From: Cristatella mucedo
Taxonomy: Eukaryota; Bryozoa; Phylactolaemata; Cristatellidae
DNA: 64,000 nt
Assembly: GCA_009760855.2 (NCBI GenBank)
Contig: WPIO01000026.1
Span: 2,541,001-2,605,000, forward strand
Direction of reading: 5' to 3'
A model generated the notes under the pieces. It did no database searches. It was not told where the DNA came from and saw only the letters and a list, made by a program, of their open reading frames with translations. Positions 54,948 to 64,000 of the stretch are shown here, in pieces; the first letter of the stretch is position 1, and every line of letters starts with the position of its first letter. The position numbers and the translations under genes were made by a program.

Positions 54948-56105
54948 CAGAGAACTAAAAGCACAGACTCCAAATAATCTTACGCTGATTAGACATAAAG
55001 ACTTGAAAGACTTGAGTCAGTATAACGGGGATCATATGCCTAGTCTTATTGGGAAGTACTTTGCACAGGTAGGTCGCTGCAAGAGAATGGAGGGACATAA
55101 AATAGAGTACCAACATTTTGAAGTCGATATGCTCCTCGATGGTTTGCCAGCGAAGGACAGTGAAAAGTGGTGTAATGTGGCAATTGCTTAGTATATGGCA
55201 GACAAGCTTAGATACAGGTGTTAAAAAACTGTAATAAATAATAAAATAAAATAAATCCTAGCTGATTTAACAGCCTATTTTTGTATTGCAACAGAAGAGC
55301 CTTTACGGCTATCACCACCGCTTGCAGTGGCGATAAAGAATCGCCCACCGCAGGAATCAAACCCACGACCTCGGGACCGAGGTCGTGAAAGCAACCGCCT
55401 TACCTGGTGTGCCATCGCGGATTGCACAGATTGAAAGACCAGCGGGCAGTGAGTTACAAATATCAAGGCAGGTGGCACACATTGCCAAGGTTAGTTAGAA
55501 TATCTTAGTAAAATTTGTCTCAAATTCTTAAAATTGCACGTAGCTGAAACTAGGCACACTTGAATAATTAGCCGATATGGTCGTCAAGTGAAAGGTCACT
55601 TTGGAACAGTACACCCTGATGGGTTGCACATGCTACAGGACATATACTGGCCGAGCCATTTTTGAGGCTTAGGTTTACTAATTTCTGAGTAACACCAGAC
55701 TTGCCCATTACTAGTAAGGTGGTTTTACTGCCCTTCAATTTGAAAAAGTTTGCTGCCTATTCAATCGGTAATGTCAGCAATAGGCGCTGCAAGAGAGATG
55801 AGAGAGTTTAGCACGTTGGTAGCAGGGAGGGATACAATCACGAGTACAGATGTTTATGATGAGCATGCAAATAAAAGCCTAGATTGTGCTAGCCGTGCTT
55901 ATGCACGCTGACACTATGCATGCTGCTACTAACCATACTTGCATGCTGACCCTGTGCATGTCACCTTTAACCATGTTATTCTTGTTGTTAGTGAGCATGC
56001 TACTAATAACTATTCGATCGTGCTTCCTTATTAGAAAATGCCAAGTGCCAAAAAAGAGATTGAGTTCATAGATGGCGCTATATCAAATGTATTATTATTA
56101 TTACA
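54948..56105. mobile_element. L2 LINE copy with inverted 5' part
   Basis: 54948-55890 carries the RT region on the minus strand (matching the 41-kb copy at about 41545-42305). 55892-56105 carries the 3' UTR and tail on the plus strand (matching about 41405-41185) and ends in (ATT)n. This is the arrangement made by twin priming, with about 140 bp lost at the junction. Frames are decayed. A SINE is nested at 55256-55421. Confidence 0.75.
55256..55421 (-). mobile_element. tRNA-derived SINE (family 1), nested in L2
   Basis: Minus strand, well preserved: head GATGGCACACCAGGTAAGGC, B-box relative GGTTTGATTCC, and body CGATTCTTTATCGCCACTGC. L2 sequence resumes on both sides. Confidence 0.85.
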
Positions 56106-56605
56106 TCGATTTGAGCGAAAATATATAGTCAGAATAAGTGGATTACGCACAGATTCCTGGAGTACTGTGTAATATAAAGGCCCCTCACTCGCGCGGCTGT
56201 TGCTACTTCGCACTGCGCTTCTAAATCCTCAGAAGACAAATCAAATCTCAAAATCCTTAGTCGACAGTATCATTGTTGGCATGCGCCCACAGTCTGGAAC
56301 TCACTATACACTGACCTCACGACAACCCCTGACTTGATGACACTTTAAAAATGAAGCTATAAAACTACCGGCTCCTTAAAGCATTTGCAGAGTATACGCG
56401 AATTGTCCTTATTGTGTGCTTATTTGTGCTGATACAGTGCACGTTATCACTAAAAAATTGACATACTTACTATCCAGCATATGTATAATTTCTAAGCCGT
56501 CACTTAGAAATCAGAAATAATTTATATCCTACGGGCCATATTCTGTAACACGTAAGAATCACTCATCATTTTTTTAAATTGTAACGTCATCGCCCTCCTT
56601 TCTTT

Positions 56606-56902
56606 TTGAAAGCTAAGAATTTGAAGACGTTCAGTCTGCTACTGCTACAGACCACGGCTACTCTTTCGGCTTCTGTTTCATTTCGAATCTGGCTATTCAT
56701 CTTCAAAACGCCATTTTTTCTTAAGGATAACTTAGGGCCTATAGCAGGTTGGCTTATAAGCGGAGTTTTTCGTACTCAATTCAATTTGTTCATTAATTTT
56801 AACAGCCCTACTCGGATTTACCAAGAAATACAACTATTTCCTTCAACCCAGGTTAGAAAAATGCATGAAAAGCGCTCTCAGCGATATAACAGATCGTTGT
56901 GA
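56606..56902 (+). CDS. unassigned open frame, 98 codons
   Basis: Encodes MKAKNLKTFSLLLLQTTATL at the start, hydrophobic in its first half (possible membrane segment around residues 24-36), Arg/Lys-rich at the end. No family recognised. AT-rich composition; may be chance. Confidence 0.15.
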   Translation: MKAKNLKTFSLLLLQTTATLSASVSFRIWLFIFKTPFFLKDNLGPIAGWLISGVFRTQFNLFINFNSPTRIYQEIQLFPSTQVRKMHEKRSQRYNRSL

Positions 56903-57084
56903 TTAACGTCTTTGCTCATACGTGCAAATTCTTTCTAAAGTAGGCGAAGTCATTGGCGGCCTAATCCTCACTGTTGTATCTCATCAGATCTCTCCATATC
57001 GACAATGCTCTTCTTTAGATTTGATGCGGCCTAAACCTAAACCCTAAATAGAATACTAGATATGTCTATAACCCACGGTTCTGT

Positions 57085-57250
57085 CCTTACTCCTCTGGGT
57101 CCTAACCCAGGGGAAAGGTGGTGGCACGTCACGTCCCAGATCTTAGGTTTGAGTCCTGCTGCAAGTCATCCTTTGATGCACGTGGCAAGCGAGGCAGAGT
57201 CCTTTAGAGGCTCAGCTACCACTATATAAATGTGCTGTAGTAGGATTCGC
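57085..57250 (+). mobile_element. tRNA-derived SINE, plus strand, degenerate
   Basis: GGTGGCACGTCACGTCCCAG then B-box-like AGGTTTGAGTCCTGC, followed by a body with GAGGCTCAGCTACCACTATA. Approximate limits. Confidence 0.5.
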
Positions 57251-57367
57251 TAGCCCCGGAGCATTAGGTGTGCGATACGGGGGTCAGCTAGGGGTTGTCA
57301 GACAACTGCACCAGGCCTGCCCGTTGACTTCGGCCACAGTGCCCAATGTGTCCATCTGTGGCAGTCG

Positions 57368-57823
57368 ATGAAGAATGCTCGAATGCTTCCAACGAGCCCT
57401 ATGGCGCTACGGGGTGCTTCCCGGCACTCAGCAGCACTCGTATCCCGAACCATGGAATACTGTAGCACTCCTGGACACCGCTTCGGGCCATCGACGGAGA
57501 AAAGATTCGGCTGCCCAGGGTGCTTAAGTTGCGTGCTCGCATTATTCAACACACGTACCGCCTTAGTCGTCTCGGGGCCGTTGGGGCCCCGCGTCGACAA
57601 CGTCAGTCGATGTCGGTATCGCAGTAGGGCCTCTGTCTGTCATTCCCGTCGCATCTTTCTCGACTGTGAGGCAGGCGTCTCTGGGCCATATGACCAGCTA
57701 CTGAAAGATACACGATTTGTATCTCTCTATTGTGTAGTAGCAAGGGTTTTCTCTGTACTATTGTTTAGTTTCTCTGCCACTGTTGGCCTACGCGACATCA
57801 AGCTGTCTTTCCTCCGGTACTAG
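57368..57823 (+). CDS. unassigned open frame, 151 codons
   Basis: Cys/Arg/Ser-rich without recognisable domain. An overlapping open frame on the other strand (57298-57600) shows that the openness may be due to local composition. Listed only because of its length. Confidence 0.15.
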   Translation: MKNARMLPTSPMALRGASRHSAALVSRTMEYCSTPGHRFGPSTEKRFGCPGCLSCVLALFNTRTALVVSGPLGPRVDNVSRCRYRSRASVCHSRRIFLDCEAGVSGPYDQLLKDTRFVSLYCVVARVFSVLLFSFSATVGLRDIKLSFLRY

Positions 57824-57829
57824 CTCTAT

Positions 57830-59010
57830 GACAGCTACTAGGCCAGGGACCAGCATAACTGGTCCGCGGTGGCTAGGGGGTATTAACGAACTCTACCCAG
57901 TCCGGCGACATAAATTAGGCTAATCAGTCAGCTGACCTTGACTTTATGACGTCTCTTAAGAAGCATCTGTCTGGCCAGACGTTAAGAAGTAGACACTAGT
58001 CAGAGAAACTTTAAGAATTTCTGTCCAGTTTTTGTATAAAATACTCGAACAAGTGGAGAGAGAGGTGCTAAATGTTCGCATAAGATTAAATTGGGTTTCT
58101 GTTGGTCATCAAATCCATCTGCCAATTATTTCGCCTAGTCATCGCTGGTAATTCGCTGCAGTGGTTCGCGTAGATCCCATCTATCTGTTAATGGTAGATT
58201 ATAGAGACCAGCCAACGCCCCACCAGTCACCAGTTAAGCTTAGAATAGTTCGATGCCAGGTCATTGTTATACTTTCTTTATAAAACCTATACTCTCACTC
58301 TTGCCACTGCAGTTGCCTACTCTAATCTTGAGTACATTTCTATGCATGTCATCCATTTCTACCGGTGTTTTCATTTCTGCCTTTAAAATTCGCAGACTCT
58401 CTCAATTCCCTCGCAGTCACTTGCACTGACGTCATTCGCAGTTTGATTGCAGCTGAATTTCTCGAACTAAGTTATGACAAACAGAATCTAATAGTACCTA
58501 TGGTCAATCGCTGTTAAATGTTTGGAAACTAAAGACTTGTCTAATGGCTGGTAACAATAACCATTATATGGCCCCTCCAAATGGTAGCCTAGGTTCTTTA
58601 AACTCTTCGCTAATCTATTATTTCATCTACGCTCTGACCTAAGCGATTTCTGCCTCCATCTTATTCACAATGTCTGAGCAGAAAGGAAAATGCTTGAATT
58701 TGTTAAGCACAATGCAGCCAGGCGAGCCCGATGTTTGACCTAAAGGCTGGTTATTAAACCATCTACCTCTTAAGAGGACCGTGTAGCCATTCGGTAGGCC
58801 AAGTGCTTGCCACAGGAATAGTGAGTTAGATATGGAGGATAGAGGATACGCCCTACTGGAGCCAGCCGCTCGGTTTAAGTGGCCCTGAAAAGTGTAGTGC
58901 TCGGCACTGGGCGTTGCTCGACAGGGCCCACCTTGCTATTTTCACTGCTTTTGCTAGACCCATAAATCAGTAAATGACAATAAAAAAACGCTGCTGTAGA
59001 ATATGTTTGA
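57830..59010. other. intergenic, nothing recognised
   Basis: No supported gene, RNA or repeat. Confidence 0.5.
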
Positions 59011-59014
59011 GTAG

Positions 59015-59480
59015 TAATATATTTCCATCTGTAACTCCACAAAGCCATAAAGACTAAGTGGATGTTACACAGGAGAGTTTTGTATTGCGCACTCACCGCC
59101 TAAGCGGCTATCAATACTCATTCGGTAGCCAACAGCCTTCATCTCACGCAACAAAGAGATAGGGGGAAGTATAGCAGAGACAGGAGAGCAGTTGAGGTAG
59201 TGAGTAGCATAGAAGTAGCAGCTCAGGACCGCTGAAAAGGATGTGCCATAGTTGGCAGCAGGAGAGTAGTTGCCGTTGCGGAAGAATCGTGGAAACGAGT
59301 TCCGCAGTCTAGGAACCGCTGAGCTAAAGCTTCTGTCATCAGCAGTCTTTAAGCGGAGGAATGGAACAGCAAATTTATTGTCCGCACAGGACCTGAGGGC
59401 ATGAGGTAACTGGAACTGGGGCAGCAGTTGCAAAATGTATTTGGTAAGAACTTTGAATAGCAGTTTTAACAATCGTGGCG
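59015..59480 (-). mobile_element. LINE 3' end, family B, best copy
   Basis: On the minus strand a frame reads VPFLRLKTADDRSFSSAVPR and LRNSFPRFFRNGNYSPAANY, the C-terminal tail typical of CR1/L2-type ORF2, then TSFSAVLSCYFYATHY. The 3' end has the stem GCGCAC...; shared flank ATCTGTAACTCCACAAAG. Confidence 0.75.
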
Positions 59481-59849
59481 GTTGATCGAATCACCATGCT
59501 CACTATGGAATCTGGCGATTCAATTCCGAATCGGTTCTCCGCTGGATGGCCACATAACTAAACGCAGCCAAATCTGCCGAATTTCAATTAAATAATGTTG
59601 CTCAATTCTACCATTGTCAATTAATGGCACCACTGCCAAGTTGATCAATTCTTGGGTGGCATCTCTCTTGACTTTAGTAACTATCTACTCGCATTTTCTT
59701 CGTGAAAGGTGCGATAAAAAGCCTCTTTGTAAGGTGCAAAACTTAGTAGCCAGACTTCTGTCGCAATCACCACAACTGCACCGCAAAACCACGTCTTTGA
59801 CCTGCACCGGATCTTTATAAATTAAATCAAAGATTAGCCATTTCAATAG

Positions 59850-60003
59850 CCTGCTCGATATATATTGGCCAACGGACCTTTAGAGGCAACCACTCTCTCT
59901 TGAAGTCGTCAATTAAGCATAACATTCTGCAGGTCTTGAACTCACAACCTTAATCGGGAAGTGTGAACGCCTTATCCCTCAGATAAGACCCACTGGCTGC
60001 GTC
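59850..60003 (-). mobile_element. tRNA-derived SINE, degenerate
   Basis: Minus strand: TCTTATCTGAGGGATAAGGC (A-box side) and GTTGTGAGTTCAAGACCTGC (B-box side). Confidence 0.5.
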
Positions 60004-61190
60004 TGGCTAGCATCGATTTCAAGATCGTCGCAGCCACTCTTAGGTCCCTCTAGTCTCTCGATCTGGCTTTGACCTACTGGAATTACTTTCTCGTCCAGCC
60101 TGCCCGCACACCACGCGCTCCCACGACTAGTCCTTTAGCCGTAGCCCCACGAGCAACCAGCAATATCCTTCGGAAGCTTTGCCTTCAGTGTCTGAGCACC
60201 TATAGCCTAGCACTTTCTGCCGACTGATATCATGCCGTGACAGGAAAATATTTAAAGTGAAACTAAAACCCAATCTGCTCCTCACAGCATTCATTTCGTC
60301 AATGTGAACCGTTTCCTATGCACTTATCTCGTGCGAAAATTGTATTTATTACTAACGCTAATTGGTTGGTGTACTAAGTTTTTAGTCTACGGTAAGTACT
60401 AAGAAAGAGTTTTAGTTTTATTTGTTCCCTATAGAAACGCCTTTTCATTCTTAATACAAGTAAGTTTACGACTTCGAAGTTCCGCAGATTTTAAGTGGAG
60501 TCTATGGCATAATTTAGCCTTTTTGAAGTGCCATGTACGTACATAAAAATACAGATGACCAGAATGGTCAGATTTACGGCTACTATTAATCTATGTATTT
60601 TTTTCCTACCAAGCTAATGTACTTCACAGCTTGTATTAAAACTAGTCTATACCCGTGAGAAACTACGAGAATACCCAGCCTGACTTTGAAAAGCGAGCCT
60701 GAGCACTCACAGAGTTGGTGAGCGAGCCCTACTAATGGGCAATCTTGCAGTCATTCTCAGTAAGGAAAATTTTGAAAAAAAAAATGAAAATACTAAAATT
60801 AAGTTTGGTATTTTGATTAAAAATTATAGGCACTATTGTAAAAGCGCAATTCAATGTACAGTTTATACAATATGCGAGTTCGTCTTACGCTTTCTCCAAT
60901 TTTTAGGACTTTTTGTGATAGTTTCTCAAAACTTTCTGCTACAATTAAAAGTTTTGTTTGCAATGCATGAAAACTACTCTATATACTTTTACTAAATTTA
61001 TTACACGTCTGTTACACATCACTCCTAGAAGTACTGGTAGCCATCTTGCCGCTTGAAGGAATTTCTCGCTTTAATTAGTAAAAATATAAAATGAGGCTGC
61101 TTGATCAGGTTAACTGTATTTTCTTACTTATTTACGCATGCTAGTCTCTTCTAAAAATACCTCTGAAGTTCAAGAACCTAATCTAAAATT
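60004..61190. other. intergenic, nothing recognised
   Basis: AT-rich DNA. A plus-strand frame at 60735-60995 (86 codons, Lys/Phe/Leu-rich) matches nothing and looks compositional. Confidence 0.5.
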
Positions 61191-61194
61191 TATT

Positions 61195-61262
61195 GAACGA
61201 GAATAAGTTCTCTGAAGATGCTTTGCAAATGCTTTATTATTACTACTAATAGTATTATTAGC
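61195..61262 (+). mobile_element. L2 3' tail fragment (plus strand)
   Basis: GAATAAGTTCTCTGAAGATG then TTTATTATTACTACTAATAG: a very short, decayed L2 tail. Confidence 0.5.
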
Positions 61263-61329
61263 GAACCCCTGGGAATGGTTCTGAAGTTATTCGCCCTGCG
61301 AAGCTCCTCTACTCGCTCAGATTCTATGC

Positions 61330-61730
61330 GGCAGAGTTTTGTATAGCGCACTCACAGCCTAAGCGGCTTTTGGTACGCATTCGGTAGCCAAAGGACTTCA
61401 TCTCACGCAACAAAGAGAAAGTGAGAAGCATAGCTGAGTCAGGAGAACAGTTGAGGTAGTGAGTAGCATAAAAGCAGCAGGTCTGGGTGACTGAAAATGA
61501 TTTGCAATACTCGGCAGCAAGAGAGTAGTTATCTTTCCGTAAGAATTGCGAAAGTAAGTTTTACATTCTAGGATTTTCAGAGCAAAAACTATTGTCTCGC
61601 CAATGGTTTATAAGCTGAGGAATGGAACATCTAATTTATTGTCCATACAGGACCTGAGTGCACGAGGAGGCTGAAAATGGTGCAGTAGTTCAGCTAGATA
61701 TGAAGGAGCCAAGCTGTGGTGAGCTTTGTG
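61330..61730 (-). mobile_element. LINE 3' end, family B
   Basis: Minus strand, about 400 bp collinear with the 59-kb copy (GTATAGCGCACTCACAGCCT; GCAGCAAGAGAGTAGTTATC). Frames broken. Confidence 0.75.
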
Positions 61731-62117
61731 GGCCAACTTTTTTCTGCATCCTCTGATCAACCGGCAGCCATCCAAGCTCTTTCAGTCAAGTATGGTAGCT
61801 CCTTGCAGATCTCAGGAAAAAGGTTATGCTCCCTATGCAAACTGAGTCAGCTGTCACTCTCCCTAAGCTTAGCAAAATACAGCAACAGAAAAACTTGCTT
61901 ATAAATGCCCAGACTGCTAATGGGATACCCAAAATTCTCGAGCTACAGAGAAACCTTCAGTTAGGTTGCTGACAAAGGCAAACCATTTGAGGAGCCTCGC
62001 TGGGCTGCTTCAGCAAGCAGAGTCACGATTTTCTGGGGACGAGACCCTCGAGATTTTCATGTAGAGGGGCGAGACCTGCAAATAATGCGATTGAAGTGTA
62101 ATGAGATTATAGTGATA

Positions 62118-62276
62118 ATTTGGTGTAACTAAATTGCATAGCGTCCTAAGAGAACTTAATCTGTATTCACTCGGTTCAAATATGCCACGGGGCTCGAGCC
62201 CACAACCCGGGTCATCAAATGCATTCACCTTGACCTTGGTCGAGCCTAGCATCTTAACCGTTGGGCCGAGCCGCAA
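62118..62276 (-). mobile_element. SINE family 2 with L2-type tail
   Basis: Minus strand: head CGGCTCGGCCCAACGGTTAA, middle TTTGATGACCCGGGTTG, B-box GGGCTCGAGCC, tail CAGATTAAGTTCTCTTAGGA. Collinear with the plus-strand copy at 53.8 kb. Confidence 0.8.
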
Positions 62277-62481
62277 AGCTAACGATCACTTGCATTAATT
62301 GTGCGGGCGTACTTTTGCCATGCTGCTTCATCCTCTCAAAAATTGAGGAAGCCGTTACAAAATCCTTCTGGATCTCAAACCTTCAGCCCGTAAATTCATC
62401 TAAAGTTTCCAGTTTTCCCAACGGATTCAAATGTTTCGTTATTGGACAAAACGAGGCTTGCCTGGTGGGAGCACACAAGGG

Positions 62482-62640
<159 letters not shown>

Positions 62641-63029
62641 AGATACTTAAAGGACACACATCGTTAGTAGGCAGCCCAGGCATTAAATATCCGTGACTGT
62701 TAAGAAAGCTCTCTATGCTATGTGCCTCTAAATATTAAACTAAAGTCTACAAGCTAACCTGCTTCATCACTAGTTACCAGGTAAAGGAATTGTAGCCAGC
62801 TTTGCATAGGCATAGGCAGAGTTGCAGCCGGAATTTTTCATCTGGGTCGACAAGGCCCGCAGGATTTAAACGTGAGAGGCGAATCCCTCAAAATCTTCAT
62901 GAAAGTGGTAAGACCCACGTCTGATAAAAAATTATAGTGCTCAGTAGAGGAAAGGCCAGCAGCCAGTAGATTACTGGCTGACAGAAATGACGATGGCGAA
63001 AAAGAAACAAATAACGAGAGTGTTTGGTT

Positions 63030-63110
63030 TGAGAGAGTTTTCTATAGCACACTCAAAGCCCAAGCAGCTTCCGGTGTGCGTGCACATGATAACTCGGTAA
63101 CCCGAAACTT
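63030..63110 (-). mobile_element. LINE 3' end scrap, family B
   Basis: GAGAGTTTTCTATAGCACAC, then AAGCAGCTTCCGGTGTGCGT, then AACTCGGTAACC; same 3' end as at 1.05 and 61.3 kb. Confidence 0.6.
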
Positions 63111-63411
63111 AATTTCAAGCTACAAAAGTGGATTTATCTTTCGTGTTGAGCTGTGCAGTCAAGAAATTAGTTAGCATTCCGAGCCTACGACGAGGGAAAA
63201 GTAAGCTTCGTCGTCGACGCGACACCGTCGAGATGACGTTGGCAGAGCTCCCCTGGTTCGATCTGGCTCGGGTGACGACTGCGGTTGGTCTCACTTTGAC
63301 GCCTCTAAGGGCTGGGTCGGCTCGTCCCGGAGCTCCGACAGCGGCGAGCGGCCACTGGAGATGCAGTCGAGATTGCGGCCTCGCATAGCCCATTGGCATC
63401 AGGCGAAGGTT

Positions 63412-63458
63412 GGTGCTGGCGGTGCGACGGCGCGCTGCGCCGTCGCACCGCCAGCACC
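63412..63458. repeat. perfect inverted repeat, 22-bp arms, 3-bp loop
   Basis: GGTGCTGGCGGTGCGACGGC plus GC, loop GCT, then the exact complement. Very GC-rich, so a very stable hairpin. It lies in a locally CpG-rich stretch (63170-63480) where open frames on both strands are probably compositional. Confidence 0.95.
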
Positions 63459-64000
63459 TTGAAATACTGCAGTCCTCTCCCACAGCGGTATTTCCAGGTA
63501 GCGGATGAGAATACCTGGCGCTGCTCAGAACGTTTGACAAGAGTATCTGGGCAAACTCTGCATCGCTCCTGCAGGTTCCTCCTGGTTCCACCACCGCCCA
63601 GCCAAGTGACAAAAGCCATGGCCCACTGGACTAAAAAGAGAATCGTAGCCGGCCAACTAGTTAACGACGCGAGCTTACGCAGAGCCGAGCAGTGAGTGAC
63701 TGCAAGTAGCCAAGGTCTCAGACACTAAGCTGTGCATCCAAATGAACAAACTTATAATATGAATACCAATAACAGCTGAGAGTTGACTTAAGGTAAAGTT
63801 GAAAGCCTTAGAAGCAAGTAATTTATTGTCTTTCAAGCATTAATTTCAATGACAAAAAAATATAACCGGCTAATCTCCAGAGAAGCAGGCTAAGATGCCG
63901 TTCTTAGTCACATGTAGTGCCAATGGATCTGAAATACCTGAGTTTCGGCACTACGGGTCTTACAATAAACGACGAATCTTTGAGCTAAACGGGCAGCAAG

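Noticed and set aside
57298-57823. Overlapping plus/minus open frames as a gene
   Set aside because: Both strands are open over the same stretch, with no motif and no splice signals; kept only as a low-confidence frame.

Overview
This window is nuclear DNA from an animal. Nuclear receptors occur only in animals, and the plus strand carries one split over at least ten exons joined by GT-AG introns. The rest is typical of a mid-sized, repeat-rich invertebrate genome: an L2/CR1-type LINE with a 3' hairpin tail, tRNA-derived SINEs, a solo LTR, DNA-transposon remnants and long (GA)n/(CT)n tracts. CpG is not visibly depleted. I cannot name the species; a spiralian or flatworm-like invertebrate is a guess.

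Layout. 1-5.2 kb is intergenic, with LINE and SINE remnants and an (AT)n tract. 5.27-9.45 kb is a very GC- and CpG-rich block with G-runs, the best promoter or first-exon candidate for the downstream gene; the many long open frames there are compositional. 9.5-14.45 kb has no recognisable gene. From 14.48 to about 33.9 kb runs the single confident host gene, an NR1-type nuclear receptor. Its DNA-binding domain is split after the first zinc finger at CEGCK. A long Ala/Ser/Asp-rich hinge follows, and the ligand-binding domain is spread over exons at 23.2, 23.95, 24.3, 24.7, 26.7 and 33.5 kb. All proposed junctions are phase-compatible and give about 636 residues. Intron 1 holds an old antisense L2 copy. 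Intron 9 (6.75 kb) holds two L2 fragments, two SINEs and a 3.3-kb element with terminal inverted repeats.

35-64 kb is repeat-rich and I recognise no host gene. It has an L2 with an intact reverse-transcriptase C-terminal half (41.2-42.7 kb, minus), a 1.52-kb solo LTR with a 4-bp target duplication and an internal minisatellite (43.33-44.85 kb), a 1.27-kb (GA)n tract (44.9-46.2 kb), an L2 copy whose parts are arranged as in twin-priming inversion (54.9-56.1 kb), three perfect hairpins (one at 11.6 kb), a pogo-like MITE, and several small unassigned open frames.

Most interesting points: (1) a divergent NR1 receptor whose most straightforward 3' end lacks the AF-2 helix 12; (2) a 74-nt LBD exon lying between a long (CT)n and a (GA)n tract that could pair in the pre-mRNA and affect its inclusion; (3) a SINE family sharing the L2 3' hairpin tail; (4) the solo LTR with an internal minisatellite; (5) perfect hairpins of unknown origin.
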